Origin: Voacanga thouarsii
Taxonomy: Eukaryota; Streptophyta; Magnoliopsida; Gentianales; Apocynaceae
Length of the DNA stretch: 64,000 bases
Direction: 5' to 3'
Assembly: GCA_026120185.1 (NCBI GenBank)
Contig: JANUWF010003366.1
Location: forward strand, 1,798,001-1,862,000
The notes below the pieces were generated by a model. The model was given only the letters and a program-made list of their open reading frames with translations. It ran no database searches and was not told the origin of the DNA. The translations under genes were made by a program, and so were the position numbers. The stretch's first letter is position 1, and each line of letters begins with the position of its first letter. Of the stretch, positions 57,407-64,000 are shown in pieces.

Positions 57407-59118
57407 TGTTGGGTATCTCAGGCTCATATCCTATACGGCGCAGCGAAAAATAAAACGAGATACCATCCCAGGACCCGCCTATGTGTGGAAAACAAGACAA
57501 AAAGATAATAAATGTAATAGCTTTTTACCTTTGTTTGATCGTCCGAAGAACAAAAATTTCTTTTTCAAATTGAGGTGCAATACAGCATTCCTCTTGATCC
57601 AACTTCATTAGAGATGAACGTCTAACCACTATAATCTCAGTGTGTGATTATCTCTAATAGTAATACACACAGAGGAATACTCAAGTACCAAAATTTCCTG
57701 TGCTAGCAGAAAAGGATGGCGGCTAGGGTTGTTTGCTTCAAGAGCAACGAGAAAGAGAGAGAGAAGATCGTGGCTGTTGTTTTTTGTGTGTTAATAACTA
57801 GCTAGGGTTTCGTGTATCTCATCTATATGTTACACGAAAATCCCCTACCAAAACTGAAAATTCTAATCTTATTAGACTTTCCTAATTGTAATTGGAAACA
57901 TCAAGTTCTCACAATTATAATTTGGACTATAAATTATGACTAATTATAATTTGTCCAAACAACTTCTCATTCTCTCAATTAACCTCACTATGTTATCAAA
58001 TAATATCTTGAGTATATAATCCTCTATTGTGTGTGACCTATTAGGTTTTCCAGTCAATTGGTAGAGAACATGAATTAATCAAACGTCTTTGAAATTAATA
58101 ATCCATAATTAATTAGAATTAATCCTATTAATTCTAATCAGGATTGGTTTATTAATTCATCAATTAATAAACCCATATTCTCAGATCATGAGCGGTATCT
58201 AGCAACACATCATGACCACTCCAAGAGTCCAGGAAGTCAAGTAGCTTGACACGAATCCTTCAATAACAAACTTCAGTGCAATTAACTCCTTTTACCATAC
58301 AATATCTCATTCGGTTTGGAGTACGGAATTAGTGCCAACACCCTCCAGAATTAATTCTGGCCCAAATATAATACTACTTGTACTAGGAACCTACTACTCT
58401 AGATGTGTATCAATTGGAACAATTTCCAATACACAATTGTCTTGGCCAAGGACTTCTTGAGTAGTAATTCCTACAAGTGGCCGTGAGATATTCACCCTTA
58501 CTATTAGGAGTGGTGAATCATTTATTGACTCTCTCAACTACTTTCGTTTACTTCACAATGTACCCAATATCCATCCCACAGGCGGTCTTCGATCGAACTC
58601 CGGAGATTGGAATCAAAGTACAATGCTCAGCAAACAAAGTACCTTGGAGATCTCAAGTTTAAGGATACTTGCACGTTTGCTATATTGAGATTATATCACT
58701 GGTACTAAATAGTTATCCAGGTGATTATCTCAAAGCTAGGTCATCCAATGAACTTGTTCCATTAACAAGCATTCATATGTTAACTTTGAGTATATCAATA
58801 CTCATGGATATAAGAACCACCGCCTGATCAAATTAGGAAGTCTAACACATGCTAGTCTTAACATATTAATGATGTCCTGTCTTATTAATACTATGACTAG
58901 GGACTATTTAAGCACTAACACCATACAGTGTAGTAGGAATCTTATATCATGATCTCTCTCATGATTTCCTTAACAAAGTGTTGTACTCGAGACTTTATCA
59001 AACAGTTATATTACTTAAAGTAAACAAAAAAAACTGTAAGATAAATAATGACTTTTATTAAAATAAAATGTGTTATATACAATGTACAAATGATTACCTC
59101 TAAGGCACAACACTAACA
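57407..59118 (-). repeat. Copia E 3' LTR
   Basis: On the minus strand it begins TGTTAGTGTTGTGCC and ends GATACCCAACA; 1712 bases. A polypurine tract (AAGTGGGAG, minus strand, about 59,119-59,133) lies directly upstream. It matches the solo LTRs at 24,848-26,586 and 44,413-46,104. Confidence 0.9.
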
Positions 59119-59133
59119 AACTCCCACTTGCAC

Positions 59134-60760
59134 TAGAGCCAATCATTCATGTATCTAATATCGAATGACTCAACATGACATTCATGTTTCTTTTAGGATA
59201 GGGCTTTTGTAAGCGGGTCAGCTATGTTCTCATTCGTGGGAACCCTCTCTATCTTTACATCATTCCTATCTATGATCTCCCGGATCAGATGATAGCGTCG
59301 CAGTACGTGTTTAGATTATTGGTGAGACCGTGGCTCATTTGCTTGTGAAATGACTCCGTTGTTGTCACAATACAAAGTTATTGGACCAACAACACTAGGA
59401 ACCACACCCAGTTCTGTCACGAACTTCTTGATCTAAATGGCCTCCTTAGCTGCTTCTGGCCTCCTTAGTTGCTTCAGAAGCAGCTATGTACTCAGCTTTT
59501 GTCGTAGAGTCGGCAATAGTCTCTTGTTTGGAACTTTTCCAACTTATTGCCCCTTCGCACAACGTAAACATGTAGTCAGATTGTGATTTGAAATCGTCTT
59601 TGTCAAATTAAAAACTGGCAACAATATACTTTTTTATTTTCAAATCACATTTTCCATATACTAAGAACATATCCTTAGTCATTCGTAAGTATTTAAGAAT
59701 ATTCTTTACAGCCACCCAATGACCTTCACCAGGGTCAGATTAGTATCTACTCGTCAAATTGAGAGCAAAAGATATATCGGGCCTAGTACATATTATAGCG
59801 TACATGATAGATCCAACTGCCGAGGTATATAGAATCTTACTCATGTGATCCCTTTCAATTTGTGTCTTAGGAGACATCAACTTTGAAAGGCTTACACCAT
59901 GTGACATAGGTAAGAATCCCTTTTTGAATTGATCTATGCTAAACCTCTTTAGCACTATATCTATGTATGTAGACTGTGAAAGACCTACCATCCTCTTGGA
60001 TCTATCTCTATAGATCCTTATTCCAAGAATATAGGTTGCTTCACCAAGGTCTTTCATGGAAAATTGTATGGGCAACCAAATTTTAACCGTTTGCAAGATA
60101 GGTATATCGTTTCCTATTAGTAATATGTCATCTACATAAAGTAATAAGAAAACGATTGCACTCCCACTAACCTTCTTGTATACACAAGACTCATCTATGT
60201 TTTGAATGAAACCAAACTTTTTGATTGTTTCATCAAAATGGATGTTCCAACTTCTAGAAGCTTGCTTAAGTTCATAAATAAACTTTTGCAGCTCACACAC
60301 ATTTGTGCCATCACTGGATGTGAAACCCTCAGATTGTGTCATATATACTTCCTCAGTCAGATTTCCATTAGGAAAGCCATTTTCACATCCATTTGCCAAA
60401 TCTCATAATCATGATAAGTAGCAATAGATAGGAGTATCCTGATGGATTTCAACATGACTACTGGCGAGAAGGTTTCATCATAGTCAATACCATGTTATTG
60501 ACAATAACCCGGCCACTAGTCGTGCTTTATAGGTAACTAAGTTACCATCCATGTCCATTTTCTTCTTGAAAACCCACTTGCACCCAGTAGGTTTAATTCC
60601 TTTGGGTGGATCAACCAAAGTCCATACTTGGTTGTCGTACATGGAATCCATCTCAAGGCCTCAAGCCATTTGCCAGATTCTGAACTGTTCAGAACATCCT
60701 TTTAGGTAGTAGGCTCATCTTCATCTATGAGCAATACGTCATTATGGTCACTAATGAGAA
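59134..60760 (-). pseudogene. Copia E RT and RNase H remnant
   Basis: Reverse transcriptase is best read at 60,399-59,740: LTEEVYMTQSEGF, CELQKFIYELKQASRSW, LLLYVDDILLIGNDI (catalytic YVDD present), FSMKDLGEATYILGIRIYRD and a tail of TRPDISFALN. RNase H follows to about 59,150 (SKQETIADSTTKAEYIA, ITLYCDNNGVI, NIADPLTKAL). A small tandem duplication at about 59,440-59,490 repeats the S-E-A-x-K-E-A segment. Upstream RT text near 60,480-60,620 contains stops. The product cannot be full length. Confidence 0.85.
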
Positions 60761-60809
60761 ATTCATATATCTCAGATGCCATATGTATCCTACTAGATCT
60801 ACGAGGTTC

Positions 60810-62309
60810 TTATGTTTTAGAAGGTTCATCTATTCTCTCAACAGATGTGGGGTTAGACAGTTGATCCTCGTTTGTTTGATCTTCATGAACTTTACTAAGT
60901 TCAATCTTACTGCCACTGTCTCCTTTGAGCATGTGCTCCTTCTCTAAGAAGACGGCATGCTTTGAAACAAACAATTTGTTTTCAGATGGTAGGTTGAAGT
61001 AATATTCGAAAGATTCTTTCGGATATCCAACAAACAAACACTTTCAGATTTACTATCAAGTTTATCTAACTGTGACCTTTTGATAAAGGCAGGACAACCC
61101 CATATTTGCAAGTGAGATAACTTTGGTTTCTCACCAAAGAATATCTCAAATGGGGTAGTATCAACTGATTTTGTCAGAACTCTATTTAGTATATAAACAG
61201 AAGTCTCTAGTGTATACCTCCAAAATGATTTCGGTAAGTCTGCAAAGCTATCATGGTCCGTGCCATGTCTAGAAGGGTTCGATTCCTTTTCTCAAATACA
61301 CCAGTAGGTTGAGCTGTATGTGGTGGAGTCCATTGAGATAATATCCCATTATCTTTAAGATAACTCAGAAACTCTTGGCTCAAATATTCTCCTCCTCGAT
61401 CAGATCTTAGAGTCTTAATACTTTTGCTAAGTTGTTTCTCTATTTCATTCTTGAAGTCTTTAAACCTTTCAAAGGCCTTAGATTTGTATTTCATTAAATA
61501 CAAATACCCGTATCGTGAGAAGTCATCGATATGAAATAGTTGTAACCTCTTCTTGCTTGTATTGACATTGGGCCACATACATCAGAATGTATGATTTCTA
61601 ATAACTCCTTGGCCCGTTCTCATTTTCTTGGAAAAGGAGTTTTAGTTATTTTACCTAGTAAACAAGACTCGCATGTGCCATATGATTCATAATCAAATGA
61701 CCCTAAGTCACCAAGCTTGTGTAACTTAGAAACACAATTTTCGTTTACATGGCCCAAACGACAATGCCATAAGTAAGAGGTGTTAGAGTTATCTATTTTA
61801 GATTTCTTATTATTTATATTAAGAATTGGATTATCCAAGTCTAGAACATATAAACCATTAACTAAAGTTGCTTAACCATAATGAATATCATTCAATGAAA
61901 AAGAACAACATTTATTCTTAAATATTAAATGAAATCCACATAAGTCTAAACACGCAACTGAGATAATATTTTTCATTAAAACTGGTACAAAATAATAGTT
62001 TTGTAGTTCTAGAATTAATCCCGAAGGCAGGTTCAGCTTGTATGTCCCCATAGCAAGTGCAGCAACCTTTGCCCCATTTACAGTACGTAGGTCTACATCA
62101 CCTTTATCTAGCCTTCTACTGCTCTTTAGTCCCTACAAGTTATTGCACAAATGAGATCCACATCCAATATCTAATACCCATATCTCATTTATAAAAGCAG
62201 TATTTATCTCAATAATAAATATACCTGGAGAAGAAGTAGAAGTGCTTGTAAGCTTCCCCTTCTGCTTCTTGTCCTTAATGGTCTCTAAGTAGGCTTTGCA
62301 GTTGCACCT
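60810..62309 (-). pseudogene. Copia E protease and integrase remnant
   Basis: Protease-like text near 62,190-62,150 (WVLDVGSHLCNNL, where D-S/T-G is usual). The zinc-binding start of integrase is at 61,838-61,620 (YLWHCRLGHVNENCVSKLHK, then CESCLLGK). The core is at 61,578-61,207 (FHIDDFSRYGYLYLMKYKSK, LRSDRGGEYLSQEF, and VFEKRNRTLLDMARTM with the Glu). The C-terminal linker is at 61,037-60,810 (MFVGYPKESFEYYFNLPSEN). Stops at several points. Confidence 0.82.
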
Positions 62310-63062
62310 CTAGTGGCCCATCTTCCCACAATGATGGCATGGGCCCTTAGTAGTTGCGTCCTTCTTGTTCACACCGCCTTTGGGCTTCATGGGAGCCTTC
62401 TTCTTCTTCTTCTGAACTTTCTTCTTAGACGAGGAAGATTCTACCATTAAAACTGCATTAGAATCCTTCTTCATCGAGGACTCCGCAATTTTGAGAAGAT
62501 TGATCAACTCAGGAATGGCGGACTTAATCTTGTTCATCTGATAGTTAATCACAAATTATAAGAAACTATTAGGCAAAGATTGTAGAATTAAGTCAACACT
62601 TAAGTCATGATCTATTGCAAACCTAAGAGATCCAAGCTTCTCAATTAAGCCCAGCATCTTCAGCCCATGAGTGGACACAGAAGAACCCCCTACCATTTTG
62701 CAACAGAATAGTTGCTTCGAGATCTTGTATCTCTCAGTTCTGGCTTGGGCATCAAACAGCTCTCGAAGATGTAGTATAATCGATTGAGCATCCATATGCT
62801 CGTGCTGTTTTTACAACTCGGGAGTCATGGATGCCAGCATAATATATGATGTTGTATCACTATCCTCCTTGTGCCTTTTGTGGATAGCATGCTCATCAAC
62901 ATGAGCCTCTTAAGCTGGTGGTGGCGAAATAGGAGCATCTAGCATGTAGAGCTACTTTTCCGATTTGAGAACGATTCTCAAATTTCTATACCAGTCGAGA
63001 TAGTTTGATTCGGTTAACTTGTTGGTTTCCAAGATGCTACGTAAGTTCAAGTTTGTTGACAT
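62310..63062 (-). pseudogene. Copia E gag remnant
   Basis: The start codon is at 63,062-63,060 (MSTNLNLRSILETNKLTESN, then WYRNLRIVLKSEK and a stop). The capsid-like part continues at 62,795-62,556 (LRELFDAQARTERYKISKQL, LSVDLILQSLPNSF). The zinc knuckle reads CHHCGKMGH and then TAG (62,312-62,310) where Trp would stand, before the last Cys. A Lys-rich stretch (KKKVQKKKKKAP) precedes it. Gag would form the particle; this copy is broken. Confidence 0.85.
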
Positions 63063-64000
63063 GATGCAAGTGACCTAGATGTAAAGATAGAGATCATTAG
63101 CTACTTGTATATGCATATGATATACTACTGATTCGAGAAAGCCCGTTGGAAGCTTTCATAGTGGACCGGTATCCAAATTCCTCAAGAATAACCTTGGGTT
63201 TACCCAACAAGCCACCTTTAAGTTCATTTGTAGGTATCCAATACCAATTACATCGTATGTAACTACTGGATCATTGGGTGATTAACAACTTTTAATCTTA
63301 AAGCCTTTTGGGTTACCCCAACTTTTCCTCTAAATTTCTTTTTGCTTGAGTTTGCTCAATCGGGATAAAGAATTTAGTTAAACCCGACCCATTAACCAGA
63401 AATTTAATTCCATAGCTTAAACATGCCCAATGTCAAGTAGGCTTGGGTTTGCCTAACAACCTGGTCTTGAAAAAGGACTCTCGTTCTTACTATATTAACG
63501 GAATGAATTATGTTTAATATTAATTAAGGGATTTGTTCCTTTTAGTGATTTTATTGGATGACATATATAAAAATCAATAAATCACATAATTGATAATCAT
63601 GGTAATAAAGCGATTACGTGGTATGGTTATGGACTTTACCCTAAACTAATTTCTTTGAGCCATAAAAGAAATTAATATACTTAACCCTATGTGTTCATGC
63701 ATGATTTAAGTAGAAGGTCTTCTCTTCTCGCCTTGTTTTGGTTGCTATCTCCAGAATAGAATAATTCTACTCATATCTAACCTATGTAAACTAATTACAT
63801 AATTTTCTAAAGAGAGAAAACTTCGAGTTACATTCGAGGGGAGTTAGGTGAGAAGAGAATTACACAAGAATTCTAGAGAAGGCAGGACACGTAAACCCTA
63901 TTTCATAAAAAACCAAAACTGTAAAATGCATGAATAAATATAATTGGTTTTAGTCCATTACCATCCACCATGCCATTGACTATGCTTAAACAAAATAAAC
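63063..64000 (-). other. Copia E leader region
   Basis: Noncoding sequence upstream of gag on the minus strand. I find no LTR end and no complement of TGGTATCAGAGC up to the window edge, so the 5' LTR must lie further right, or the leader has itself been interrupted. Short reiterated words (GGGTTTACCCAAC, GGGTTTGCCTAAC and GGGTTACCCCAAC at about 63,197, 63,448 and 63,310) are seen. Confidence 0.5.

Larger units (their letters stand above)
57407..64000 (-). mobile_element. Copia 'E', minus strand, runs off the right edge
   Basis: A Ty1/Copia element read leftward from beyond 64,000: leader, gag, protease, integrase, RT, RNase H, polypurine tract and 3' LTR (57,407-59,118). It is inserted in the gag of Copia D (left flank CACAT, 57,402-57,406). 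The 5' LTR and primer site are not seen before 64,000. The coding region has numerous stops. Two solo LTRs of the same family lie elsewhere in the window, so the family has been active repeatedly here. Confidence 0.88.

Overview
This window is plant nuclear DNA, most likely from a eudicot. It holds an intronless DYW-type pentatricopeptide (PPR) gene, an intron-bearing galactose-mutarotase-like gene with GT..AG introns, and a dense pile of nested LTR retrotransposons primed by initiator methionine tRNA. I cannot name the species. There is no bacterial, organellar or viral gene order, and I see no rRNA, functional tRNA or CRISPR array.

Left part (1-11,175) is the gene-bearing part. It contains the C-terminal end of a Mutator-like (MuDR) transposase (1-391); a complete minus-strand PPR-DYW RNA-editing factor resembling Arabidopsis At5g09950/MEF7 (1101-4361); and a complete five-exon secreted aldose-1-epimerase-like gene (6754-9170), three of whose usual active-site residues are replaced.

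Middle part (11,176-36,452) is repeats and gene debris. A decayed Ty3/Gypsy element (11,176-23,239, 5-bp target duplication GGTTT) carries in its 3' LTR a 4.2-kb non-coding insertion with TG..CA ends (18,349-22,589, duplication ACCGG). Next come a truncated minus-strand Copia (24,210 to about 27,850) holding a solo LTR (duplication GACCG), a minus-strand L1-type LINE (about 28,430-33,010) holding a foldback MITE (duplication GTAGAAGA), and then fragments of three unrelated host genes (polyamine oxidase, short-chain dehydrogenase, exostosin-type glycosyltransferase), all on the plus strand. These end at a typical Helitron 3' terminus (36,425-36,452).

Right part (36,453-64,000) is a set of retrotransposons inserted into one another. 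Copia 'B' (from about 36,453) is split in its reverse transcriptase by a 12.2-kb SIRE-like Copia 'A' (40,206-52,451), which has an env-like 3' ORF region and repeated polypurine tracts and is itself split in its pol gene by a solo LTR (44,413-46,104, duplication ATTTT). Copia B is split again at 52,502 by a second member of the 4.2-kb TG..CA family. That member is split at 53,533 by Copia 'D', and D is split in its gag at 57,407 by minus-strand Copia 'E', which runs off the right edge. The right halves of E, D, the TG..CA element and B should therefore follow in that order beyond the window.

Every retroelement coding region has stops and frameshifts, many of them explained by C-to-T or G-to-A change (Gln/Arg/Trp codons to stops), as expected of old methylated copies. 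The only intact-looking host genes are the PPR gene and the mutarotase-like gene. I found no convincing new multi-gene system. The points most worth following are the altered active site of the mutarotase-like protein, the cluster of gene fragments beside a Helitron end, the large TG..CA element family, and the structured leader of Copia D.
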